Of a DNA stretch of 64,000 bases, positions 18,389 to 26,871 are shown piece by piece. The notes beneath the pieces are model-generated. The model saw only the letters and a program-made list of their open reading frames with translations. It ran no database searches and was not told the origin of the DNA. How positions within the stretch are numbered: position 1 is the stretch's first letter; every line of letters starts with the position of its first letter. The translations under genes were made by a program, and so were the position numbers. This DNA is from Simkaniaceae bacterium (GTDB taxonomy: Bacteria > Chlamydiota > Chlamydiia > Chlamydiales > JACRBE01), in contig JALEGI010000014.1 in NCBI GenBank assembly GCA_022763045.1, forward strand, positions 62,001 through 126,000. The letters are read 5' to 3'.

Positions 18389-19771
18389 ATGAAAAAGGTC
18401 CTCATCGCCAATCGTGGAGAAATTGCCGTGCGCATCATTCGCGCCTGTCACGACATGGGATTGCAAACAGTTGCCGTCTACTCAGATGCTGACGCCCAAT
18501 CGCTCCATGTTCTTCACGCCGATGAGGCGATCTGCATTGGCCAGGCCCCCTCGCTCCAATCTTACCTGAAAATTCCCAACATCCTCGCCGCCTGTGAAGT
18601 GACCCAAGCCGATGCCGTCCACCCAGGATATGGTTACCTCAGCGAAAACTCTGGTTTTGCCTCGATCTGCGAGTCGTGTGACCTCACCTTCATCGGCCCC
18701 TCCTCAAAGACAATTTCTCTACTTGGAGATAAAGCGCAGGCCAAGTCGATTGCCGAAAAATCGGGCTGCCCCATTATTCCGGGCTCGCCGGGGATAGTAG
18801 CAGATGTAGAAGAGGGGCTCAAAGAGGCCGAGCGCATCGGTTATCCTATCTTTATTAAAGCCTCTCATGGAGGTGGTGGAAAGGGGATCCGTATCGCTGA
18901 AGATGCAGATGACTTTAAGCGTAAATTCGCAGCGGCCCGAGCAGAGGCAGAGGTCTCTTTCAATTGCCCCGACATCTATCTAGAGAAGATGATCGTAAAT
19001 CCCCGTCACATTGAAGTCCAAATCCTCGCTGACAAACACGGCAACTGCGTGCATCTCGGTGAGCGCGACTGCACCATCCAAAGGCGCCGCCAAAAGCTCA
19101 TCGAAGAGGCGCCCTCACCAGTTGTCTCTCCAGAACTGCGCGAAAAAATGGGAACTGCTGCCGTCAATCTCGTAAAAGCAGCTGGCTACCACACCGTTGG
19201 CACAGTTGAATTTCTACTCGACGAATCGGGCCACTTCTACTTTATGGAGGTCAATACCCGCATCCAAGTTGAACATACCATCACAGAGGCTGTTACAGGA
19301 ATCGATCTCATCGCAGAGCAAATCCGCACCGCGCAAGGAGAGCCCCTTGGCTACGATCAATCCGACATTAGCCTCACAGGCCACGCCTTTCAATTTCGCA
19401 TCAACGCAGAAGACCCCTCCAAGAACTTCCAGCCCTCGCCCGGGATGCTCGAGTATTTCATCCCACCAGGAGGGCCCAATGTGCGCCTCGACACGCACTG
19501 CTACTCGGGCTACACTGTCCCGCCCCACTACGACTCGATGTTTGCCAAGCTTATCATCACCGGAAGTAATCGCGAAGACGCCATCATTAAATCGCACCGC
19601 GCGCTACGCGAGTTTCACATCGGTGGTGTCCACTCGACAATTCCCTTTCACCGCTACATGCTCAGCAATGAGACATTTCTCTCCTGCGATTACCCCATTA
19701 CCTTTGTCGATCATCTCCTTGAAAAGGGCGTTGATTTCCACGATCTAGAAGAGGCGCATCTTTTCGAATGA
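18389..19771 (+). CDS. accC: Biotin carboxylase subunit of acetyl-CoA carboxylase
   Basis: A 460-residue ATP-grasp enzyme that carboxylates biotin on AccB. Motifs are ANRGEIAVRIIRA at the N-terminus, HPGYGYLSEN, the glycine-rich KASHGGGGKGIRI ATP loop, YLEKMIVNPRHIEVQ, and FMEVNTRIQVEHTITE with the catalytic Arg and metal-binding Glu. It starts 3 bp after accB and ends in an ATGA overlap with a small unknown gene. A fragment of its last ~30 bp is duplicated at about 22.83 kb. Confidence 0.97.
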   Translation: MKKVLIANRGEIAVRIIRACHDMGLQTVAVYSDADAQSLHVLHADEAICIGQAPSLQSYLKIPNILAACEVTQADAVHPGYGYLSENSGFASICESCDLTFIGPSSKTISLLGDKAQAKSIAEKSGCPIIPGSPGIVADVEEGLKEAERIGYPIFIKASHGGGGKGIRIAEDADDFKRKFAAARAEAEVSFNCPDIYLEKMIVNPRHIEVQILADKHGNCVHLGERDCTIQRRRQKLIEEAPSPVVSPELREKMGTAAVNLVKAAGYHTVGTVEFLLDESGHFYFMEVNTRIQVEHTITEAVTGIDLIAEQIRTAQGEPLGYDQSDISLTGHAFQFRINAEDPSKNFQPSPGMLEYFIPPGGPNVRLDTHCYSGYTVPPHYDSMFAKLIITGSNREDAIIKSHRALREFHIGGVHSTIPFHRYMLSNETFLSCDYPITFVDHLLEKGVDFHDLEEAHLFE

Positions 19772-20058
19772 TTTCATCTATCCATCGACCTGAGTTCCCC
19801 AGACAAATTGAGAGCTACATTAAGAAGAAAAAGCTTGTCGTAGCGCACATCGAAAAGCTGCAAAAAAAGATGCTGATTCATGGTGAAGACCCTGTAACAA
19901 AACGCCACATCAGACAAATCAAAAAGACCCTCAAACTGGAAGGGGAAAAATTTCAAGTTCTCTCAAACCTTGCATTAACTACCTCACATAAAAGACTTGG
20001 ATTATTTTCTAGTAAGAGATATGGACGTTATGTTTACGCACTTGTCAGCGTTAGTTAG
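19768..20058 (+). CDS. Small hypothetical protein sharing a module with the F-box-like protein downstream
   Basis: A 96-residue basic protein coupled to the accC stop (ATGA). Its central stretch (IEKLQKKMLIHGEDPVTK followed by RHIRQIKKT) aligns with residues 28-53 of the 539-residue protein at 23129 (LERHIDVYGEDPATLR then HIQQIRKT). It may therefore be the separated N-terminal module of a large gene like that one, or a truncated relative. A decayed second copy lies at about 22.83-22.98 kb. No known domain is visible. Position immediately before a helical paralogue suggests the two once formed one gene (inference). Confidence 0.55.
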   Translation: MISSIHRPEFPRQIESYIKKKKLVVAHIEKLQKKMLIHGEDPVTKRHIRQIKKTLKLEGEKFQVLSNLALTTSHKRLGLFSSKRYGRYVYALVSVS

Positions 20059-20218
20059 GTTAAAGATATAAATATAATGTTTTAATTTCCTATTTGGTCT
20101 GGGATATAGAATATCTTTTCCAGCTATGTGTGCAGTTTTCAATAGTCCGACCTACAAACTTTATCTAGTCTTAAATTTTTTATTAAGATAGAATCCTCCC
20201 AAATTTTAGCGAGGGAAT

Positions 20219-22543
20219 ATGGATTCTGTTTCACTTAAGCCTTTATCAGTTATCGAAACAGCTCGGGTTGAGGGCCCAGCTGTATCAGTTGGGATTGAGG
20301 AACTACGACGCACCTCTTCAGCGGTCAAGGGTGTTCTTGGAGGATATTATACCTCTTATCGCAGGCATCTTGCATCCAGATCTTGGGGGCCTATTGATCG
20401 TCCTCTCAAGGAGGGGATTAAAAGGGTTTTGGCAAAATGCCACATCGTATTGAATCCCAGATGGTCAACAGCTGATCAACTAGACGCAATATTTACAGGT
20501 TATCTAGAGGAAAGCCATTACAGGTCACTATTGACAGGTAGGAGTTATTGCTACCCAGATCCCTTCATTCTTTACGCAGCCATGGTCAAAAATAGAGAGG
20601 CAATAAAGGTTATTTACCTTCAATTGATCTGTAATTTATTCTCTAACATCGCTTACGCAAAAAAAGAAGAGGTAAAACAGGCGTTTTGTTGTTTTAAGTT
20701 GTTAAACGGGGATGAGAAGAGTTCAGTATATCAATATTTAACTGAACGATATAAGCCTTATAGTTCACTAATAGATGTTATGCGGTTAATAAGAAACTCT
20801 CTTGTCGGAGAAGAGGCGGTTGAGTTTGTAGCTGCGATTTGCAAGGAATTGAATGGTGACAGTAGTTCTTTCTCTAGAGAAGAGCGAGGACTTTTCGGTA
20901 AAGACAGCTCCAGTTATTTTTTCACCGCACCCATTGATCATTTACGTGAGATTTTTAGTCATTTGCAAAATAAGCTAAAAATCAGAGAGGTAATGTTTAC
21001 CTATTTAGCAGATGAGCTGCTAGACACAACAACTATCGGAACAAAAGCTGATTTAGATCGTGATTCTGCCCTTTTTACATCAAATGTTCAGAGGTTTTTT
21101 GCTCTTCTATCTGTCATTTTTCCTGAGGTGAACTATCGCGCTCTTTTTGAGTTGATATCAATGGAGTCCTCTCACTGGTCTCCTGATGATGTTATGCTAG
21201 AATTTGGCAAGTGTATTAGTCAAAATTGCACTCTCAGTTCAGTATTTGAAGCCTATGTAGGCCACTTTAGATCTAGTTTGAGCGAAGCTACTCAATCAAA
21301 GATCAACAGAGAAATTTTTGGGTTTAACACCGAAGATACTAAACTAGTCCTATTTTTCTCTGCGAAATGGGATTCTCTTCGCAGGTACAAAGTGCTTTCT
21401 GAAAGCAAGATAGAGAGGGGGTACTCTCATATGGAAAAGCAAGATTTACCCTCTTTATTGCCCTCCAGCTTAGAAGAAGTTGCGCAATGGGTCAGAGTCA
21501 CTTTATCAGATGCAGAAAGGTTAGAATATGTGCCCCATCTGTCTGAGTTGTTGCTCCAATACCAACCCGCTTTATTTTTCAATCCAGATGTTCAACTTCT
21601 ACTGCTTACTAGGCTTTTAATGCCAAAACGCTTCATTGTTCCATCAAAGAAGGAGTCAGATTGTATCTCAGAAATGATTGTTGTGTCATGCCTTGATAGA
21701 TGTGGTTTCAGAGAATACCCGGTTAAGAAATACTATGATTTCTCATCTGCAAAGCAATACAATAAGATGTGGAATTTTTATTTTCAGAAATCAAAGGATG
21801 CCTCTCCTTTAGAATTGCATCAGCTCGCTCAAATGCTGGGAGACAATTCATACGCTCTAAGACAATATCTCTTTGTATTTTTGCCCAGTCTTCTGACCGC
21901 TGATAAGTTGCTAGAGCTATTAAAGGGGGTAGTAGAGAGAGCTCCGGCTCCTGTTGTCGAGGCTTTATGGACAAATTTACCACCAGAGGTCCACTTGCAT
22001 TTTTTGGATAGTGTCGATGCAAACCCACATATAATGGAATGCCGTTCTACGGATGACTACAGGGTGTGTTGTGAGAGCGTTCTAAGTACGCAACATTTTT
22101 TTCCATCAAAAGACTTCATTCATTATTTAGATCCTTCAAGTACTATAGATCCTGTTGACTTGATGAAAGAGGCTGAGCATCTATCTTGCGAAATGCTTGC
22201 TCCCTATTTTGAGAGAAACAAGGAGCGATTTTTAACTAAAGAGGTGCGCTCTCAACTATTAAAAAACCTCTCTCATAAGCACGAAGAGTGCGTAGAGGAT
22301 TATCTTATTTTCTATGTTTTACGGTTTTTTGCTGGAGCAGAATCTACATGTCTTGAAGAGATGGTTGACGTGCTACCACCTGAGCAGATTCATCGTATCC
22401 GCTCAAGACTTTCCAATGAACTAAAGTGGAAATATTATCGCAGACTTTTTCCTTCTGGAAGGGAAGAGCCCAAAATATCAGAGGATGGGGCACCCGTGTA
22501 CATATTGGATATAGGGGACTCTACTTATCTCAGGTTTTCCTAG
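20219..22543 (+). CDS. Large helical hypothetical protein, paralogue of the F-box-like protein; candidate effector
   Basis: A 774-residue, mostly helical protein without signal peptide or membrane segments. A block around residue 360 (KINREIFGFNTEDTK) and the following DLPSLLPSSLEEVAQWV match the 539-residue protein at 23129 (KISREIFGLVTDDTK, DLKSLLPTNYEEYCDFV), so the two are paralogues. An F-box-like segment is not evident here, although GIEELRRTSSAVKG near residue 30 could be a degenerate trace. Lower GC than accC and the adjoining decayed copies point to a rapidly evolving, duplicated locus. GAGGGAATATGG gives a good ribosome site. Function is unknown; an effector role is inferred from context only. 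Confidence 0.6.
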   Translation: MDSVSLKPLSVIETARVEGPAVSVGIEELRRTSSAVKGVLGGYYTSYRRHLASRSWGPIDRPLKEGIKRVLAKCHIVLNPRWSTADQLDAIFTGYLEESHYRSLLTGRSYCYPDPFILYAAMVKNREAIKVIYLQLICNLFSNIAYAKKEEVKQAFCCFKLLNGDEKSSVYQYLTERYKPYSSLIDVMRLIRNSLVGEEAVEFVAAICKELNGDSSSFSREERGLFGKDSSSYFFTAPIDHLREIFSHLQNKLKIREVMFTYLADELLDTTTIGTKADLDRDSALFTSNVQRFFALLSVIFPEVNYRALFELISMESSHWSPDDVMLEFGKCISQNCTLSSVFEAYVGHFRSSLSEATQSKINREIFGFNTEDTKLVLFFSAKWDSLRRYKVLSESKIERGYSHMEKQDLPSLLPSSLEEVAQWVRVTLSDAERLEYVPHLSELLLQYQPALFFNPDVQLLLLTRLLMPKRFIVPSKKESDCISEMIVVSCLDRCGFREYPVKKYYDFSSAKQYNKMWNFYFQKSKDASPLELHQLAQMLGDNSYALRQYLFVFLPSLLTADKLLELLKGVVERAPAPVVEALWTNLPPEVHLHFLDSVDANPHIMECRSTDDYRVCCESVLSTQHFFPSKDFIHYLDPSSTIDPVDLMKEAEHLSCEMLAPYFERNKERFLTKEVRSQLLKNLSHKHEECVEDYLIFYVLRFFAGAESTCLEEMVDVLPPEQIHRIRSRLSNELKWKYYRRLFPSGREEPKISEDGAPVYILDIGDSTYLRFS

Positions 22544-22809
22544 CGATTTTGATAAATTGTGCAGTTTTAAGAAAGCGTTTTCTAGGCGATTGCGATGATA
22601 TGGAAGAGGTTGTAAGCGAGCTCCACCCAAGGCAAATTCATTCAATATGGCCTGCATTTTCAACTAAATTGAGGGAGCAGTTTTTTAGCAGTTTGAAGGC
22701 TCGTGGTTTTGAAGTGCAGTCAAAGCCTGCTCCTAACATGTTAAGAGACAGTCGTCTAGTTTTCTATGTGAAAATCGAGTGTGGTGATATGCTCGAATTT
22801 ATAAAATAG
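22544..22809 (+). pseudogene. Remnant of a duplicated C-terminus of the 774-residue protein
   Basis: Read in a different frame from the preceding gene, this stretch encodes EEVVSELHPRQIHSIW, then FSTKLREQFFSSL. These correspond to EEMVDVLPPEQIHRIR and LSNELKWKYYRRL at the end of the 774-residue protein. It begins right at that gene's stop and ends at TAG 22807-22809. There is no start codon of its own that yields a sensible N-terminus. The simplest reading is a tandem partial duplication whose upstream part was lost, leaving a C-terminal tail. An expressed short protein cannot be excluded. Confidence 0.55.
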
Positions 22810-22824
22810 TACTTGTTAAGTTTT

Positions 22825-22985
22825 ATGATTTAGAAGAGGCGCATCTTTTCGAATGATTTCATCCATCCATCGACCTGAGTTTCTCAGAAAAGTGAAAAAA
22901 TACCCATAGGCGTGATGAAGCAAAATTTCAACTTCTCTCAAACATTGCATCAACTATCGACATACTAGTTTGGAAATATTTGCTT
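22825..22985 (+). pseudogene. Decayed duplicate of accC 3' end plus start of the 96-residue gene
   Basis: The DNA at 22831-22882 repeats the junction at 19744-19795 almost exactly: GAAGAGGCGCATCTTTTCG (accC tail), ATGATTTCATC, CATCCATCGACCTGAGTT (start of the small gene). After a deletion, 22920-22950 (AAAATTTCAACTTCTCTC and following) matches the later part of the same small gene at about 19950. The copy is interrupted by stops and cannot be expressed as the original. It proves a segmental duplication reaching into the accC coding end. Confidence 0.75.
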
Positions 22986-23072
22986 TTAAATTATATATCC
23001 ATTTGTTTGCGCGCTTATTAGTTTCCTTTCTATAAGTTATATGAGTAATGCAAACTATTTTAAATAGTTAAT

Positions 23073-23101
23073 TTGAATGCAATTTATTTTTATGTTAGAA
23101 T
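23073..23101 (+). promoter_or_regulatory. Predicted sigma-70-type promoter for the F-box-like gene
   Basis: TTGAAT at 23073-23078 and TAGAAT at 23096-23101 are separated by 17 bp, 27 bp before the gene start. The surrounding 319-bp spacer (22810-23128) otherwise holds only the decayed duplicate and AT-rich sequence. GAGGAAGAAATTC provides the ribosome site. Confidence 0.45.
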
Positions 23102-23128
23102 AATTGATATTTTAAGAGGAAGAAATTC

Positions 23129-24748
23129 ATGATTGGGCTATTAGCTATTCAAGAACCACATAAATATAAAGCGTTTAAGTCGGAGAAAAATCCTGTAGAA
23201 GATTATATCTCTAAGCTTGAGAGACATATAGATGTCTATGGAGAGGATCCTGCAACGTTACGACATATTCAACAAATTCGAAAAACTGCAAAACTGATAA
23301 AACGTAGATCAGCTCGAGCAATGGAAGCTTTAAGGTCTCCTGCTGTAAGAAAAAAGCTCTCAGAATACCTTGCCCCAAAAGAATTTCGAACTTATGAACT
23401 GTTAAATCGTACTACATACCGCCCGCTTGCTACTAAAAAAGCTTTAAGTACAAAGCGAATATCTACCATGTTAGTTCCAGGTATACAAAGCAAGATAGCA
23501 GGATTTTTGGAAGAAGAAGAAGTTCACAAAATCGCGACAGTAAGTAAGGAGTTGTCAACAGGTTCAGAAGAGATGCTTGAAGAGTATTTTACAGAGAGAG
23601 GAAGGGAGGAAATAGATTTAATGGTGAGAGATGGTAGAGAAGACAGTCCTCAAGCTTTATACAACGGTACAAATTTTCTCCCAGTGCGATACTTTCTTTT
23701 GAAAAATTTCAGAGATTCTATACGTGAATTTAATCCTGAGTACTTTGCTTATAGATTATTAAACAGGCGGTTTTACAGATCAAACAAAAGAAAAGCAGTA
23801 ATGCTTAGTTTTAACCTATTGCCATTAGAAGTAAAGAATAGTATTTATAAAATTTTGTTAAATGATTTAGGGTCTCTTGGTAGACTTTTTAGTTATATTA
23901 GTTATGGATTTGAAAGAGAAGACTTTTTAGAGATTGCTAAAGGCTTAATCGATAACATTCCAGATTCATTTTCAATGGATGTAATAGGCTTCACAAAGCC
24001 TTTAACTCCAAGATTGAAAAATTTATTTTTGACTCTTCCAATTAGAGATTTAATTTCTCTATTTCGTTCTCTAAGGATTAAGGTAAAAGAACAAGATCCT
24101 GTTTTTACCTTAATGTATGACTATTTGATTCCTTATAGATATGTTGATAGACATGGTTCATCTAGTTCCCCAGAAGGGGTTTTATTAGAAAATTTTAATA
24201 GAAGGCTATATAAGGTCTTAGTTGGGGTTTGTCCAAATCTACAATTACCTAAACTCTTCCGCACTCTTTCAAAAGAGTTGCCAGGGAAATCTGAAGATGA
24301 ATTGCTCGCAGAATTTTTTGATAGCTTCTATTCGGTTAAGAGTTATTGCGGAGACTTTAACTTGTATCATTGTTTTCGTGACGCATTTCAAAGTTCCCTA
24401 CCTCCAGACATTTTCTCTAAAATTTCCAGAGAAATTTTTGGACTAGTTACTGATGATACAAAGATTGTTGATTTCTTCACTCAGAATAATATGTGGAAGG
24501 GAGTTTCTCCTTTAATTCCTCTACTTGAGCCAATAGGCCACACTTCTCTCTTCAATGGGATTGATTTGAAAAGTTTGTTGCCAACTAATTATGAAGAATA
24601 TTGTGATTTTGTAGTTAACTATCCAATGTCTTTTATGGGATTGTTTGAGCTAGACGAGATAATAGAAAGTTCTCAACCCGAATTATTTTCTGATTGTAAA
24701 TACAAAGATCTAAGTAGAATCTTAAAGCGTCTCGCTTCCTTAGGTTAA
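23129..24748 (+). CDS. F-box-like helical protein, candidate host-directed effector
   Basis: A 539-residue protein in AT-rich DNA. Residues 25-55 share the YGEDPATLRHIQQIRKT module with the small gene after accC. Residues 115-154 (VPGIQSKIAGFLEEEE, VHKIATVSKELS) fit an F-box pattern: proline near the start, I-x(3)-L/F, acidic turn, then V-S-K/R-x-W/L spacing. F-box proteins bind SKP1 in eukaryotic SCF ubiquitin ligases and are known among effectors of amoeba-associated bacteria. The rest is helical and paralogous to the 774-residue protein. No signal peptide is visible, which would fit type III export. The F-box call is a motif judgement and needs a profile search. Confidence 0.55.
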   Translation: MIGLLAIQEPHKYKAFKSEKNPVEDYISKLERHIDVYGEDPATLRHIQQIRKTAKLIKRRSARAMEALRSPAVRKKLSEYLAPKEFRTYELLNRTTYRPLATKKALSTKRISTMLVPGIQSKIAGFLEEEEVHKIATVSKELSTGSEEMLEEYFTERGREEIDLMVRDGREDSPQALYNGTNFLPVRYFLLKNFRDSIREFNPEYFAYRLLNRRFYRSNKRKAVMLSFNLLPLEVKNSIYKILLNDLGSLGRLFSYISYGFEREDFLEIAKGLIDNIPDSFSMDVIGFTKPLTPRLKNLFLTLPIRDLISLFRSLRIKVKEQDPVFTLMYDYLIPYRYVDRHGSSSSPEGVLLENFNRRLYKVLVGVCPNLQLPKLFRTLSKELPGKSEDELLAEFFDSFYSVKSYCGDFNLYHCFRDAFQSSLPPDIFSKISREIFGLVTDDTKIVDFFTQNNMWKGVSPLIPLLEPIGHTSLFNGIDLKSLLPTNYEEYCDFVVNYPMSFMGLFELDEIIESSQPELFSDCKYKDLSRILKRLASLG

Positions 24749-24848
24749 GTGATTCGGAACAGCTGATGGCTCCGGATTTCGTTTCATAAAAAAGAGTGGT
24801 AATAAAAGCTTCTTCATCGCATCCTTTTGTAAATTTTTGGAGAGCATC

Positions 24849-25730
24849 ATGAAAGGAATCATCTTAGCTGGTGGACAGGGAACAAGACTATACCCACTGA
24901 CACTCATCACATCGAAACAACTCCTTCCTGTCTACAATAAGCCGATGATCTACTATCCCCTTGCAACGTTGATGCAAGCGGGGATTCGTGAGGTGCTCAT
25001 CATTTCATCCCCACGAGACCTTCCCAACTTCCAAAAGCTTTTAGGTAATGGGGGACACCTCGGATTGAGCATTGAGTATGCTGAGCAGGAGAGTCCCAAT
25101 GGCATTGCTGAGGCACTCATTATTGGAGAAGAGTTTATTGGTGGTGATAGCGTCGCACTGATTTTAGGAGATAACATCTTCTATGGTGAGAACATGGGCC
25201 CACTGCTTACTAAACTTGGTAAACACCAAGAGGGAGCAGTTGTCTTTGGCTATGAGGTCAAAGATCCCCACCGCTATGGCGTTGTTGAGTTTGACGATGA
25301 GGGGCGTGCAAAGCGCATTTTGGAAAAGCCCGAAGAGCCTCCAAGCTCTTATGCCGTTACCGGTTTGTACTTTTACGACAGCGATGCGCCACGCAAAGCT
25401 AAGCAGCTCACACCCTCAAGCCGCAATGAGCTTGAAATTACCGACCTCAATTCGTTGTATTTACAGCAGCGTCAATTGAGCGTTGAGCTATTGGGTAGGG
25501 GATTTGCCTGGCTCGATACAGGAACACATGAGGCGCTTTCAAGTGCATCGCAGTATGTGCAAATGCTCCAAGAGAGGCAAGGAATCGAGATTGCCTGTCT
25601 TGAGGAGATCTCATGGAAGAAGGGGTGGATTAGTGATGAGGCCTTCGCCTTTTTAGCAAATGCAGCGCCTGCATCGAGCTATGGAGAGTATCTCCGTCGC
25701 CAGACAGAGTTTGTTGCGCTGCTACGATAG
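24849..25730 (+). CDS. rmlA: Glucose-1-phosphate thymidylyltransferase
   Basis: A 293-residue nucleotidyltransferase that makes dTDP-glucose from glucose 1-phosphate and dTTP, the first step toward dTDP-rhamnose. It starts with MKGIILAGGQGTRLYPLT and contains KPMIYYPLATLM, LILGDNIFYG (metal-binding Asp) and FAWLDTGTHEAL. The ATG at 24849 was preferred because it begins the core strand directly and has GGAGAG upstream. rmlB, rmlC and rmlD are not adjacent. The 3' end overlaps the convergent YitT gene by 9 bp. Confidence 0.93.
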   Translation: MKGIILAGGQGTRLYPLTLITSKQLLPVYNKPMIYYPLATLMQAGIREVLIISSPRDLPNFQKLLGNGGHLGLSIEYAEQESPNGIAEALIIGEEFIGGDSVALILGDNIFYGENMGPLLTKLGKHQEGAVVFGYEVKDPHRYGVVEFDDEGRAKRILEKPEEPPSSYAVTGLYFYDSDAPRKAKQLTPSSRNELEITDLNSLYLQQRQLSVELLGRGFAWLDTGTHEALSSASQYVQMLQERQGIEIACLEEISWKKGWISDEAFAFLANAAPASSYGEYLRRQTEFVALLR

Positions 25731-26615
25731 GCGTTTGCGGCGCCGTCTGCGTTTTTTACCGCCCTTACCCGAAACTACTTCGTGCATGTTCTCAATTGCC
25801 ATAAACGCGCTCTCATCGTGCCTTAGCACGACCTCTTTGAGCTCTGCTAAATCGAGTCTCTCCACAATGACAAGTAAGATTTCGCGATCATCGAGCGAGT
25901 AGCCCCCCTGACCGTGCAAGATTGTCATCCCAAGGCCCATCTCTTCAGTGATTGCCTGCCGTAGCTTCTGGCACTGGCTGGTAATGATAGTGACCGATTT
26001 GAGCTCATCAAGACCTGTAATGACAAGGTCAATCATCTTGAATGCGACAATGTATGTCAGGAGAGATTTTACCGCGATATGCCAATCTTTAAAGATGAGT
26101 CCGTAGAAGGCGAAGACAAAGATATTGATAAAGAGGACCACCTGTCCAACGGTAAAGCCCCACTTACGATTGATAATGATGCCGAGAATTTCCGTTCCAT
26201 CGGTACAAGCGCCCATGCGAATAATCAGACCGACGCCAATCCCAAGTAGAGCCCCACCCAGGGCAATAATCTCAATCGGATCGCCCGTAAAGGGGGTTGC
26301 GTGCTCGGTGAGCACCAGGAAGATGGCAAAGAGGCCAACAGCGATTCCCATCGAAATCACAAAGGATCTTCGAATATGCTTATACGAGAGGTAGATGAAG
26401 GGGAGGTTCAAAATAATCAGAAAAAGTGGCACGTATTGATCGCCAAAGAGGCGACCGCCGATTAATGAAAGACCAATCACCCCACCGTCAATAAGTTGGT
26501 TGGGATAGAGGAAAACATGAATCGAGACGGCAGCCAAAAAGGCGCCGATTGCCATGATGAGATAGGAAGTTGCCTTTTGTAGAGGCGTTTTAGTCGTCGG
26601 GGCTAGCTGTACCAT
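25722..26615 (-). CDS. YitT family membrane protein (DUF161 + DUF2179)
   Basis: A 297-residue protein with five or six predicted membrane helices (for example SYLIMAIGAFLAAVSIHVF, and VPLFLIILNLPFIYL) followed by a soluble C-terminal DUF2179 domain containing GMTILHGQGGYS, typical of the family. It ends in a very basic tail (KKRRRRRKR). The function of YitT proteins is unsettled; some are linked to amino-acid or anion transport. The ATG at 26613-26615 was selected because longer frames extend through the terminator and the tRNA genes. It lies just below the tRNA terminator, so it needs its own promoter or read-through. Confidence 0.85.
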   Translation of the reverse strand: MVQLAPTTKTPLQKATSYLIMAIGAFLAAVSIHVFLYPNQLIDGGVIGLSLIGGRLFGDQYVPLFLIILNLPFIYLSYKHIRRSFVISMGIAVGLFAIFLVLTEHATPFTGDPIEIIALGGALLGIGVGLIIRMGACTDGTEILGIIINRKWGFTVGQVVLFINIFVFAFYGLIFKDWHIAVKSLLTYIVAFKMIDLVITGLDELKSVTIITSQCQKLRQAITEEMGLGMTILHGQGGYSLDDREILLVIVERLDLAELKEVVLRHDESAFMAIENMHEVVSGKGGKKRRRRRKRLS

Positions 26616-26641
26616 ATGAGGGGAACTATATATGAATTTAT

Positions 26642-26673
26642 AAAAAAAGACCATCTTTTTAGATGGTCTTTTT
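26642..26673 (-). terminator. Rho-independent terminator after the tRNA-Val/tRNA-Asp pair
   Basis: AAAAAGACCATCT and AGATGGTCTTTTT form a long stem with a four-base loop of T residues, with T-runs on both strands. It directly follows tRNA-Asp in the minus direction and could also stop plus-strand transcription. Confidence 0.85.
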
Positions 26674-26678
26674 GTGTG

Positions 26679-26752
26679 CGCGGGAGACGAGACTCGAACT
26701 CGCAACTTCCAGCGTGACAGGCTGGTGCTCTAACCAATTGAACTACTCCCGC
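26679..26752 (-). tRNA. tRNA-Asp (anticodon GTC)
   Basis: A 74-base cloverleaf: acceptor GCGGGAG/CTCCCGC, D-arm GTTC...GAGC, anticodon stem CCAGC/GCTGG with loop CTGTCAC, T-arm GCGAG-TTCGAGT-CTCGT, discriminator G. CCA is not encoded. It lies 12 bp downstream of tRNA-Val on the same strand. Confidence 0.95.
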
Positions 26753-26764
26753 AAGGAGTCACTT

Positions 26765-26837
26765 TGGGCGCAACAGGATTCGAACCTATGACCGCCTGTG
26801 TGTAAAACAGGTGCTCTACCAACTGAGCTATACGCCC
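26765..26837 (-). tRNA. tRNA-Val (anticodon TAC)
   Basis: A 73-base cloverleaf: acceptor GGGCGTA/TGCGCCC with one G-T pair, D-arm GCTC...GAGC, anticodon stem CCTGT/ACAGG with loop TTTACAC, T-arm ATAGG-TTCGAAT-CCTGT, discriminator A. CCA is not encoded. It is the first of a two-tRNA transcript. Confidence 0.95.
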
Positions 26838-26871
26838 TCAATTGATGCTAAGATTCTACTATCCGCGACAT

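Noticed and set aside
22426-22543. Upstream part of the 127-codon frame overlapping the end of the 774-residue gene
   Set aside because: It is out of frame with that gene and carries no similarity; only the part after 22540 resembles the paralogous C-terminus.
26616-26705. Longer N-terminus for the YitT gene running up to the tRNA-Asp
   Set aside because: It would pass through the terminator and start inside the tRNA; the ATG at 26613-26615 gives the standard N-terminus.
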